From Hymenoscyphus infarciens (Eukaryota > Ascomycota > Leotiomycetes > Helotiales > Helotiaceae), in contig LLCB01000597.1 in assembly GCA_001414345.1 (NCBI GenBank), forward strand, positions 1 to 18,245: a stretch of 18,245 nucleotides of DNA, written 5' to 3'. Positions 1-10,567 of the stretch are shown here, piece after piece. The notes beneath the pieces are model-generated. The model made no database searches. It was not told the origin of the DNA and saw only the letters and a list, made by a program, of their open reading frames with translations. A program made the translations under genes and the position numbers. Position 1 is the first letter of the stretch. The number at the start of each line of letters is the position of its first letter.

Positions 1-1510
1 GAAACTAGTATAATAAGTATAAGTAGTATATCTTAACTAACTAATAAACCTCTTAGTAAATAGAATACTTTTAAGTATTATTTAAATAAAAGAGTTTTTT
101 TAATAGCTTAAAATATAATTAGATTATCTTATAATATATTTATATATATATTATCTATTATTAAAATAAAAGGTTTCTAAGACTTATATTATATATTCTA
201 TTTAAAAGTAATATTAGTAATAGTAAGAAGTGTTTTAAAAGAAGCTTAATAAGAAATTAAAATAGAATTTTTAAAAGAAAGCCTCTTTTTATAATAGCTT
301 ACTATTTTAAATTACTAGTATTTATAAAACTACTAATATCTCTATACTAAGAGTATAAATTACTAATACTTATATAACTAAAGATATTAAAGAGATTAAT
401 ATCTAATATTTATATATAAAAGAGATTAAGATTTAGATATTATATATTTAGCTTTTTAACTCTTATTATTTAGTATTAGCTATATTAGAAAGAACTTAGT
501 TATTATTATTAGACCTTAGTAATATCTAATCTCTTATTTATAAATACTTCTATTTAAAATAAGAGAAAGCTAATTTAGTCTTTTCTTCTATATTAGTACT
601 TAGTATCTATATATATTATTCTTTTAAATATACTCTTATATATCTTTTTAATAGTTATATATATTTCGTATTATTATACTTTCTATAAAAATACTAAATA
701 TCTAGAGACTAATATTTTTATATTATATAATAAGAATAAAACTACTTAGCTTAATACTAGTTACAAAGACTTTAATCTTTTTATTAAAATATAATTAGAG
801 TTTAATATACTATATACTTAATTTTACTTATAATCTTTTATATAATTATATACTAAAAAGTATATTTACTAAATAAAGGAATTAGTTTTACTTATAAAAG
901 AGAAGAAACTAATTAGTATTATATAAACACTTATACTTAAGATAAAGAAAGAGAGAGATATTAAGCTTAGATATTATAATAGATATAATAGTTTAAATTA
1001 TATACTACTAGTAAAGAGATATATACGAGTATATAAACTAGAATAATATATACTATTACTAAGCTTAATACTTAGAAGAAGAAAAAATTAGCTTATTTTA
1101 AGAGAAGAGTAGAGTATATATATATTAAAGTTTAGATAATATAAATAAAGGTTTAGATAATAATAAAAGATTTTAAAACTAAATCTATTCTAATATAAAT
1201 AATAATAATCTTTAGAAGTCTAACTATTATTATAGAGAGTATAAAAAGAATTTAATTATATATATAGAGTTTAACTAGCTTTTATAAAATATTTAAAAGT
1301 AATATTTTAAATTTAATAAGAAAGAAGAGAAGAATATAAAAAGAGAGAATAATAGTAGGTTTTAGAGTATATAGTATATAAGTATAAGAATCTTAAATTA
1401 TATCTTTTCAACAACTATAACTTCTATACTAATCAAGTATATATAATTTTAGTATAATTAAATAGCCTTAATAAGTAATTCTAGTAACTTTAAAGTATAA
1501 TTAAGTATAA
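1..1510. repeat. AT-rich, RIP-mutated repeat block (left flank)
   Basis: The whole stretch is made of A and T with C nearly confined to CpT and G to ApG. CpA, TpG and CpG are almost absent. This is what repeat-induced point mutation leaves after repeated C-to-T change at CpA on both strands. No open frame survives. Bases about 240-1030 match, in inverted orientation, part of the decayed transposon in the right flank. The composition changes sharply near 1510, where ordinary sequence with TGG and CG begins. The rest (1-240 and 1030-1510) is probably further mutated transposon, but I could not identify it. Confidence 0.85.
240..1030 (+). mobile_element. Decayed partial copy of a Tc1/mariner-like transposon
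   Basis: The reverse complement of this stretch aligns with about 16975-17760, with small indels. Clear matching blocks lie at 430-490 against 17440-17500, 600-660 against 17270-17335, and 900-935 against 17035-17075. The right-hand copy continues into a recognisable Tc1-type transposase on the minus strand, so the coding strand here is plus and this part corresponds to its N-terminal half and upstream region. No intact reading frame remains. Homology becomes unclear beyond about 1030, where the DDE catalytic part would be expected. The copy is more heavily mutated than the right one: even most CpG is gone. Confidence 0.6.
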
Positions 1511-1731
1511 AAGGTGGTGGTGGAGTACGTTGGATATTTAGGCGTAAAAAGTCGATTTTCCAAAATGTCCGAGAGGGTCGCTAACAGCCACCATATCGGG
1601 CGTGGGATCGGAGAGTTTCCTCCGAGTGAGAATGATGATGCAATAGACTCAGTTTGGGCGCAGCTGAAGTATGACCGCGTAAGTAATGTTTATTGTTTTT
1701 TTTAGAGCAAACCCAATCTTCCGATCTTTTA
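1511..1731. other. Upstream region of the NTF2-like gene
   Basis: Normal-composition sequence between the RIP block and the first coding start. A short open frame at 1514-1705 shows no recognisable protein. I see no clear TATA box or other defined promoter element; transcription of the next gene should begin in or near this stretch. Confidence 0.4.
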
Positions 1732-2690
1732 ATGCGTTCATCACTCTTCATATCCAGAACTTGTAATAGAACTGCACTACCTCGTTACTTTAGTTTTCCA
1801 ATCATAACAAGAGATATGTCTACCGGAACCCCATCTGCGACTGCTCAGGCACAGAAAGAGGCGGATATGAAAGCTCCTTCTACCAATGATTTGGGTATCG
1901 AGAATACCGATATCAAAACCGCTGCTGGTGTCGAACTTTCTCAGAACCAGAAGGTTATTGTTGGAAGTGTTTTAGATGTATATCTTTACTCACTCCCAAA
2001 CCTAAAATTTTAACTAACCTCCAATCCAGCTCTTCGCCGGCCGCCCTTCCCTAAAGAAACTCCAACTTTGGGCTGTATATTTCCCCTCTCCTCCCGCCCA
2101 TAATCTACTTACTAATCTCCCCAGGACGACGCAACATTCGCCGACCCAATAACCAAAGCCGTCGGAAGAAAACAATATGAGCCCCAATGGTACGGCCTAC
2201 AAACCGCATTTTCAAAAATCGAGCGTCTCTCGCAAAACGTCACCTCTTCCGGAAACCCTATCACTATGGATCTGAAGACGAAATATACCATCAAGGGTAT
2301 CGGAAAGGAACAGACCATTGAGAGCGTGATTAAAATCCATACTGATGCCAAGGGCGAGAAGATCGTCATGGTGGAGGATAAGTGGAGTGGGGAGTTGCCT
2401 GAGGGGGCTTTTGCTAAGGTTAGTTTTTCTGAGGGGTTCTTGAATTTAAGGTGGTGGTTTGAGAGGGCGGAGAGATGGGGATGGTGGGGGTGGAGCTTTT
2501 TATGGGAGACGAGGGTGTGGGAGGTGGGAGGCCTTCTATTTTTGATTTTGGCTTTGGGTTGTTTTTAGGGAGAGGGTTTGCTAACTTCCAATAGGCGTTC
2601 AGAAACCTCAATTCGGTCACGGTTCCAGCGTTTGTCAGTGTTCCAAAGAATGATGCAGAGGATGCGAAGAGAGAAGGTCCAAAGAATTGA
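1732..2690 (+). CDS. Conserved fungal NTF2/SnoaL-like protein, possibly dual-targeted
   Basis: Exons 1732-1977, 2030-2074, 2125-2418 and 2595-2690 join in frame to 226 residues. All three introns are GT-AG (52, 50 and 176 nt), the last with a CTAAC branch-like site. The core, from the FAGRPSLKKL segment through the DDATFADP, QWYGL and VEDKWSGELP motifs, resembles a family of small fungal proteins with an NTF2/SnoaL-like cone fold. I know no characterised function. The first ATG in frame (1732) adds 28 residues with five Arg and only one acid, and an RYF-S sequence fitting the R-3 mitochondrial processing motif. The second ATG (1816) has a better context (G at -3) and gives a 198-residue form. 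The annotated start could be either. Coding status is well supported by the splice-frame agreement; the family name is from memory. Confidence 0.8.
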
Positions 2691-4078
2691 GGGGTTGTGA
2701 AATGAGAAATAGGCTCATTGAAATTAATTAGTATAATACATATGACTTAACATGCAAAATGTTTGGTGTCGGGCAATGTGATGGTATTCAGGTGATACAC
2801 CATGTATCATGCGGCTGTGTTTGTTCAGCGGTCGAGTTGATCAATCTCTAGTATACTAAAGCGTTTATAGACAATGCAAAAAGGCAAATGTTAGTTAGTT
2901 AGCTCCGAGTGTTGGCTTTTCACCCTGGCTTTATTGAAGGTATCGGGAAGGTTAGCTAGCCCCAACCTTCACGTGTTGTTTTACTCCAGTTATAGCACTT
3001 CCAAATCAAGGTGTTCTCTTTCTTTTCTTTTTCTTTTTCTTTTGCTCAATTTACAAGTGTTGAACTTACAGGTGTTGGTTTTACACTGTCGATTTGACGA
3101 GAGTTAGCCCAAGCGTTTATTTTCGCTTACTGGTATACTCTTTGTCGTACCTCGATCCACACAGAATACAGCGTACCCCATATTTTGGGTATGGGTCATA
3201 CCACGCTATATGGTCAGTGAATCTTGATATCTTGTCAAAAGTCAAGAGTTTCAATCTTGAAATTAGTACTTCAATAATGATAGCTGTCAAGAAGTAGTTT
3301 TCCAGGTCGTGCCTTCCAGAAGTAGGGTAGTCGAGTCGAGAATCAAGGTTAAGGGAAGGAACTAGTCTCCAATGAAATTACTTCTCCAATGGCTACTACT
3401 GCAATTCTTGCAGGTTTCCCCTCACTGGGCGACATCATCAACGGCTGAGTATTAAGATAGCTAAAATAGGAACGTAAGGACGAGCAATTCTAGAGAGAAA
3501 AATGCATAAGAGTTTTTGGTTAATCGAACTCGCGCATCTGATCGCCTTACTCTTAAGTACCTACACTCTCCACCTCATATGCTCCGCTTCCGGTCCCAGC
3601 AAGCCCACTGAATGAGCCAACTTAAAAGTAGTCTTGCTTTTGGCCCTACTCCTCCCCAAGACGTTCTGGCATTCATGTCACCCCAAACAGCTCGTCTCAC
3701 ATCACAGCTCACAGCATAATTGAAAGTATTAGTCTTTGGTATTTATCTTCAATTCCTTCCATGGATCTAAGGTATACCCTACCATACAAAAGGCAATGTA
3801 TTGTCTCCTGCAGTTTCCGACCCCCCGCAACAGAATATGCGAAACGAAAAAGGCCTGCTGAAAAAGAAAAGTTTCCGCTATGCTGCTCTCTAAACGCCAG
3901 TTGAACATTCCAGTTTGTTGTGCCCCTTGTCATAAAAACAGATCATGGGGTTACCATCCATCCCCAATTCACCAAAGAAAAAACATGAAGATAAAAAAAG
4001 GGAAAAAATTCCAGGGTCTGCGCTCTCAGCCGCGAAGGAACCCATCACACCGCAAAATAAATATAAGATTCGTCTTCA
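2691..4078. other. Intergenic region between the NTF2-like gene and PRMT1
   Basis: About 1.4 kb lying between the 3' ends of two convergent genes. Open frames here (for example 3094-3297 and 3880-4155) are short and show no recognisable protein. It holds a CACGTG at 2970-2975, a pyrimidine tract at about 3014-3043 and a small perfect inverted repeat (TGATAC/GTATCA) near 2791. I see no tRNA or conserved element. Confidence 0.5.
3014..3043. repeat. CT-rich low-complexity tract
   Basis: About 30 bases of almost pure pyrimidine built from CTTTT-like units. Such tracts are common in fungal intergenic DNA; no function is implied. Confidence 0.6.
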
Positions 4079-5376
<1,298 letters not shown>

Positions 5377-6047
5377 GATGGCGATTTAGAGTGTTTTGGG
5401 GAAGAGAGACAAGGCAGGTAGTATTTGGGAGTATATCTTCAAAGATGATAAATAGAAGAAGAGGAGATGTGATGGTTTTGTTTTTTCAAGGCGCGCGGTG
5501 GACGGTGGGAGGTTATGAGGGGGACCGGTTCCCAGAAATCCAATTTTTTTTGACTTTCTGCCACAACCCTCTCCGCCTTTGGCCGTTGGCCCCGGCAGCG
5601 GGACATCCCAGTCCAAAATATCCAAACATAATTGTCTTCGCTTCTTAAAATGGGGGCTGTTTCCAGCGTGCATGAAGAGCTTTTAGATAAAATTAATGGC
5701 ATGTTTTGTTTGTGCTAAATAATTTAAGCTAGTAAGTAAGTCATAGCTACGACTAAGGAGGAGGAGTTGAGGCTTAAAAAGGCGTAGGCAATAGGTAAAC
5801 AGCTAGGTAGACATCCACCCGATTCGGGTTTTGGAGTTGAATCTTAGGCCATGCTATAGTAAAATGTTGATAGAAAGAGGCTCTATTTTAGTTACAACAA
5901 AGACTTAGCTAGACGGGGAGGGCTAAAGAAAGGCCCCATCCAATCTGAGCGACGGGAACTGTTATCAGTCACGTGCAGAATATATGGCTGGCAAAAGTGA
6001 GGCAATTGAAATAAAAACCCAAATAAGCAAAAGAGATGCGATAAACA
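5377..6047. promoter_or_regulatory. PRMT1 upstream region (PRMT1/BRF1 divergent intergenic, proximal half)
   Basis: The ATG of PRMT1 lies at 5376 and reads leftward, so this stretch holds its 5' UTR and promoter. Visible signals are a CCAAT at 5940-5944 and CACGTG at 5970-5975 (bHLH/Cbf1-type). The part from about 5650 to 6180 is more AT-rich than its surroundings. Open frames here (5386-5702, both strands) are low-complexity and unconvincing. Confidence 0.4.
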
Positions 6048-6133
6048 GGCTCATTGGTGTAGTTGGTTGAGCGGTGCTAATAGCGAGCCAATTCAACTGA
6101 CAAGAATCTTTACTTCGAAAGTGAAGGGAATAT
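6048..6133 (+). pseudogene. Decayed tRNA-like element (resembles tRNA-Ile AAU)
   Basis: The 5' part (GGCTCATTGG.. through GTTGGTTGAGCG) resembles the acceptor and D-arm of fungal tRNA-Ile with a box A-like TGGTGTAGTTGG, and then GTGCTAATAG resembles its AAU anticodon loop. Further on, a 6-bp stem (one wobble pair) closes a 7-base TTCGAAA loop at 6114-6120, like a T-arm and box B. The anticodon stem does not pair well and the 5' acceptor GGCTCAT does not pair with the sequence after the T-arm, so it is not a working tRNA. It could be a tRNA pseudogene or the head of a SINE. A 12-bp hairpin (6124-6135 with 6146-6162, 3-nt bulge) follows. Confidence 0.4.
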
Positions 6134-6754
6134 TTAGGACGGAACAAATATTGACTTCCCTTAATTTTGAGCAGTCAAACGTCAAAATGCCGTTAGCTTT
6201 CGCTTAGGGTACCGCGGGCCCACTTCTTTCATGCACCTCGTCGCCCACCGCGCAATCGAGTCATCAAGTTGGAGCGCTTTTATCGAGCACTTCTTCCATT
6301 TTCCGTCCTCCGACAAGACACACCCAACCTCAACTTTCAACGACATCTCCCATCTCCACCCCACCTCGACCAACCAGCGCCCAGTCATCGTACCTGCCGC
6401 GGCCCGTCGATATCAAAGGGCATTGGCATCAATAGTTACATTTTACCCTCCTGCAAGAACGAGTGGAGAGTGATCAAGCAGGTCGTTCCCCACCCTGGTC
6501 GTCGCGGGGTCACTCATCGCTCATGGGCGAGGCTTGGTGAGCAGTATCATCATCTACAACCATCTCATCAAAGTCTAATAGAGGATAAGAACAATAGCAT
6601 ACACTCGCACTCACTATCCATACATTTGGACTTGACTTGATATTGCAAACACGAACTACTTCACTTCACCTCTTCAGTTTCGCCTTCCGTCACGTGAAGC
6701 ACCTCATCCATCCACAAACCTTTCTATACCTCCACTACCTACAAACCCGCAACC
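6134..6754. promoter_or_regulatory. BRF1 upstream region and 5' UTR
   Basis: Pyrimidine-rich leader-like sequence with many CCA and CTC runs from about 6300, typical of the region before a fungal coding start. A perfect TCACGTGA palindrome lies at 6690-6697, 57 bp before the BRF1 ATG. Two overlapping open frames (6231-6473 and 6269-6640) would be upstream ORFs if transcribed; neither resembles a known protein. Confidence 0.4.
6691..6696. promoter_or_regulatory. CACGTG site before BRF1
   Basis: A CACGTG core inside the 8-base palindrome TCACGTGA, close to the BRF1 start. CACGTG binds bHLH factors such as Cbf1 in fungi. A second copy is at 5970-5975 in the same intergenic region. Occupancy is inferred only. 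Confidence 0.35.
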
Positions 6755-9206
6755 ATGCCGCCCGCACCCAAACCCAGACCCCCTCCTAAACGCCCAAATC
6801 CCATTGCAGGTCGCAACCGACCACCCCCATCCAAAAACCCGACCATTTTTACCGAACTAGCAAAAGCACGCCCACGCAAACCTGCCTGTGTCAATCCCGA
6901 CTGCAAGGAAAACAATATCGAGGATGGCACCTGCCAGAGTTGCGGCTGGGTTATCGATGATTCCAACATTGTAGCCGAGATTCAATTTGGGGAGAGTAGT
7001 TCCGGTGCAGCCATAGTCCAAGGAACTTTCTTGGGCGCCGACCAAGGTGGTCCTCGGAGTCAAGGCATGCCAGGTCAGCGTGGAAATGGCGGTAACTCGA
7101 AGCAAACACTTGACGGCGGTAAGATTCCTCTCCCCTTGAGCTTCGCTTGTGCTGTTCTTGCACTGACGGAATTGAAACTACAGGCACCCTCATAATGAAA
7201 TCCATTGCTGCACAGCTTAGCATTCGAGAATCAACCGTCAAGGATGCTGTCGAAGTCTTCAAATTGGCCCAGGTTGAGAACTTCATTCAAGGTCGTCGAA
7301 TCTCAGAGGTTGCAGCCGTTTCATTGTACGTCGCTTGTCGAAGAAACCCTCCTTGTAGGGTGATGCTCATCGAGTTTTCAGACAAAATTAGTGTAAGAAA
7401 CTTCCAATCCTTTACTTACTAGTATTTACTTTCTCTTAGGTCAACGTATTCAGATTGGGTCAAGTATTCAGCGACCTTCAAAAGAAATGCTGTCTCAGTC
7501 GCCAGTTGGCACCTGTCATACCCGAGGACTTGATGCGCAGGTTTGCGTTAAAACTTGAGTTTGGTGATGATCTTGACAAGGTTTGCGAATCTGCCATTCG
7601 TTTTTGCAATCGTATGGAGTTAGACTGGATTGCTATGGGAAGAAGACCTTCTGGTATTTGTGGTGCAGCCCTTGTCCTGGCAGCTCGAATGCACAATTAT
7701 CGCCGCACGCTCAAGGAGGTTGTCTACGTTGTTAAAATCACTACCACAACCTTGCAAAAGCGTCTCGTTGAGTTCATGCGAACTGCAAGTAGCAAGTTGA
7801 CCCTTCAAGAATTCACTGACAACGAATTCCTGTCTACTGAGCACGACCCGCCTTCATTTTACCAGAACAGCCCAGAATTTATCAATGAGAAGAACAAGAA
7901 GAATAAGAAGAGAAAGCGCGCTGGTCCTGTCCTAGCCGAAGAGGATCTACTAGAAGCTGAACAGGAAAAACGCAGAGAAGCCGAAAAAGCGCTAGAACAG
8001 GAGAATCGACGGGATGCGGACGGCTTTGCAATTCCTGCAATTCCATCATCTCGATTGCCTAGACCAAATTTCGACAAAAACAATGGCGCCAACGTCGACC
8101 CCGATTTTCAATCGCAAGCGGATCTGGTTGACCACGCTCTCCACAATCAGGAGGACCTAGATATTCTAGTAGGTACAATTGACGAACAACTGCGTCCAGA
8201 GGAGAGAGAGAGAAAGGAGCAAGAGGAAACAGAGAAGCGGGATGAGAATCGAAAACAAGAGGAAGCCCGAAAGTCAGGACTTGGTCCTTCTACTCAAGGT
8301 GCTCCATCTGATTCTGGTTCGGGGCCCATGCGTGGACCTGCGGATGGGCTCAATGGCTTGATGTCTCAGATCCTCATGGACCCACACTCTTTGGAGGGCG
8401 CTCTACATCACGCTGAAGCAGAGGAGCGTGTCAAACACCGTATGATTATTGCCAGAGAGAACGAAAAAGACGTCAACATGGATGTTGATATTGGGGAGGA
8501 CGAGTTTGATGACGACCCGGATGTGGCAAATAGCATACTTTCTCCTGAGGATGTGGCAAGAAAGGAGCGAGTCTGGCTTAATGCAAACAAGGTATGGCTT
8601 TTGAAAGAGCAGAAGAAGAAACACGAGGCGGAGCTTGCTCTGCAACAACCACCAGTCAAAAAGAGAAATCGAGTCAAGAAAGCTCGTATGGGAGAGGGAC
8701 AAACCCAACCAGCCAATTCACCTAGGGAAGCAATGCAGGCGGTCGCGGATAATCGACAATTTTCCAAGCGGGTCGATTACACCGTTTTATATGACGACCA
8801 TCCCCGTGCTGGGAGTGCTTATGGGAGTCGAGCTGGAAGCGTTCTTGGTTCTGTTGCTGGCTCCGAACGAGGTAGTGAGCCTCCTGGCATGGAACCTAGA
8901 CGAGAGGACACCGTTGAACCCCGAGCACAAAGCGCAGCGGTCGAGATTGTGTCTCGTGAACCAACTCGAAGTCCAATTATGGATGATGAGTCGGATGTTG
9001 GTGAGCGTACCCGCCCTGCAAAGAATAGCCCCGAGCCAAATGACGAAGACGTTGCCATGGAGGATGCAGAGGTAGAAGAGGAAGAGTACCAGGGGGAAGA
9101 GGAAGAGTATCAGGAGGAAGAGGAGTATCAAGAGGATGCTGGTTATGACGACGATGGCATTCCCGATATTGACGTTGGTGGTGCTGACGATGATGACTAC
9201 GACTAA
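6755..9206 (+). CDS. BRF1: Transcription factor IIIB subunit BRF1
   Basis: Bridges TFIIIC, TBP and RNA polymerase III for transcription of tRNA and 5S genes in the nucleus. Exons 6755-7118, 7184-7392 and 7440-9206 (GT-AG introns of 65 and 47 nt) give 779 residues. A Pro/Arg-rich leader precedes a zinc ribbon with C45, C50, C60 and C63 (CVNPDC...CQSC). Two TFIIB-like cyclin repeats follow, about 122-205 (GRRISEVAAVSLYVACR) and 215-305 (GICGAALVLAARMHNYRRT). The TBP-binding Brf1 block lies at about 545-600, around ILSPEDVARKERVWLNANKVW. A basic coiled-coil-prone linker and Gly-Ser repeats come between domains, and the C-terminal 50 residues are very acidic with an EEEEYQ repeat. The ATG sits in a good context (AACC before it). 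Long compared with yeast Brf1 (596), mainly in linkers. Convergent with the next gene, 277 bp apart. Confidence 0.93.
9075..9131 (+). repeat. Coding tandem repeat, EEEEYQ units in the BRF1 tail
   Basis: Three near-identical purine-rich units of 18-21 bases encode EEEEYQ repeated in the acidic C-terminus of BRF1. The length differences are multiples of three, so the frame is kept. Confidence 0.75.
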
Positions 9207-9483
9207 AAGGGCTGGTGCTCTAGATGCCAGCGTTTTGGGAAGCATTTTGGGATGGATAATGTATTATACCTTGTCATTTGTACTATCGAAAGAGTCTCGA
9301 TTTCCAGACACGGTTGCATCACAATACTGTACATGTGGATTGTGTTGTCGGTCAACCCGGAGTGCCATAGCGGAATGAAGCAGCAAGAGGACTGCTTGGA
9401 TAGACAAAATAACAAAAATGTAAACTTTGATCACCAAATATCTTCCATTTTTGCTGTACCCTAATGCTTCGTTCTGCTACATC
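9207..9483. other. Short intergenic gap between convergent genes
   Basis: The 3' UTRs and polyadenylation signals of BRF1 (plus) and the CENP-H-like gene (minus) must lie in these 277 bases. No other gene is visible. Confidence 0.5.
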
Positions 9484-10324
9484 CTAACCATCAGCATCAT
9501 CATCGTCCAAGACAATCTTTAGTAAATCTAGATCGCGAGCCCAATCAATCCCACTTCCCACAATAGTTCCATTTGCCGTGCCTTTCATGATCCTCCATTT
9601 CTGCCGACTTGACTTGACTTCAGCATCCAACTCATTCAACTGGGCTTGTGCTTTTTGGGGGATGTCATCTCTTTTCTGGGTGTTTGCGTCTCCGGCCAAT
9701 GCAACCATTTTCCCGGTCAGCTCGACATTCTGACGGGCAGTCAGGATATGCTCAGTCTCGGCCTTCATCAACTCATTTCTTGAAGATAGAACTTGCGCGG
9801 ATAAAGCGGTTAGTCTCACCGACAGCTGATCACGCTGTTCAAGGAGAGGTAGAAGATCCCTGAGGGTGGTCAGTTGGAGGACTTGGCCATAAGTAATGCT
9901 GTATCCAAAAGCCTTAGCTTACTGTTCAGCTATCGATGCATTGCTCCCGGAATGAACTGCTTTCAAAATAGGGTTCGCGACCAATACATTCTCGACAATA
10001 TTATTCCGAAGCTGGTATGCGGTTTTTGCTTGGAGAAGTTCTCGCTGGGCAGTTTTGATATCTTCGTCTGAAACTTCATCGGGCTCATCTGGAAACGTTA
10101 GAACGCATGACTTGGGAGAAGATAGTGGGATGTGAATGTAAGATTGCTATACCTCGTGATAAAGTTCCTTGTGACTTCAATAATGCTATCTCCAACTGAA
10201 GCTCTTCCATTCGGTCATAGAGGTCCAGCACTCGTTGCTCTTGCTCGGTGAAGAACGGTGAGACTTCGACGGTCGCGTCATTCTCAATACCCTCCATTTC
10301 CTCAACTTGGTCCACTTGAGCCAT
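9484..10324 (-). CDS. CENP-H/Fta3-like inner kinetochore protein
   Basis: Three exons on the minus strand, 10153-10324, 9923-10088 and 9484-9859, with GT-AG introns of 64 and 63 nt, give 237 residues. The protein is mostly predicted coiled coil (EEMEGIEN..., LDLYDRMEELQLEIALLKS, then a long helix from about 115 to 200). It ends with KWRIMKGTANGTIVGSGIDW at 201-220, then WARD and an acidic tail. That ending resembles the C-terminal signature of the CENP-H family (GSxxxWAxD near the end), whose members sit in the constitutive centromere network (CENP-H/I/K; Fta3 in fission yeast, Mcm16 in budding yeast). The match is recalled, not computed, and other small coiled-coil proteins are possible. Divergent from ATG11 over 243 bp. 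Confidence 0.72.
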
Positions 10325-10567
10325 ATCGACTATTAATTTGTTGCTATTGAAAACAGTGTTGAGATAGTAAACGCGTCGACAGGTGACCTCGCACTGAATC
10401 CCGAACCCGTTGTGGCTAGTGTCTTTGTGGCGTCACAACGAGGCCTTGGAGCCTTGTCTCTAGTCTGCGCTCCCATCTTCTGCTCATGCGACACCAACAA
10501 CATCCACACTTTCCCACATCCAGAGGAAGTTCGCAACTTTCCAAAGTTGCAGAGGGAAGCGGTGGGG
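10325..10567. promoter_or_regulatory. Bidirectional promoter between the CENP-H-like gene and ATG11
   Basis: The two start codons lie 243 bp apart and face away from each other, so the genes share this region. ACGCGT, the MluI cell-cycle box bound by MBF-type factors, is at 10371-10376, 47 bp before the kinetochore gene. An in-frame ATG upstream of ATG11 at 10412 would add 52 residues; I did not use it because Atg11 proteins usually begin at the MxLQI segment. Confidence 0.5.
10371..10376. promoter_or_regulatory. MCB-type ACGCGT site
   Basis: A perfect ACGCGT palindrome in the shared promoter, closest to the CENP-H-like gene. In yeasts this site mediates G1/S expression through MBF. Function here is inferred. 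Confidence 0.35.

Noticed and set aside
1348..1378. TAATAGTAGGT string resembling the mutated right TIR (16151-16162)
   Set aside because: About 11 matching bases in AT-rich sequence are expected by chance, and the GGAATTCC core is missing.
1681..1707. GTAAGT...TTTAG looking like a 27-nt intron before the NTF2-like gene
   Set aside because: Far below the minimum size of fungal introns and not needed for any frame.
6231..6640. Two overlapping plus-strand frames before BRF1
   Set aside because: No family resemblance; composition is that of a pyrimidine-rich leader. At most they are upstream ORFs.
8787..9245. 152-residue minus-strand frame with hydrophobic stretches
   Set aside because: It is antisense to the acidic tail of BRF1; Glu/Asp codons read backwards give Leu/Ile/Val runs.
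10412..10567. 52-residue N-terminal extension of Atg11
   Set aside because: In frame, but Atg11 proteins start at the MxLQI-type segment encoded at 10568, and the extension covers most of the shared promoter.
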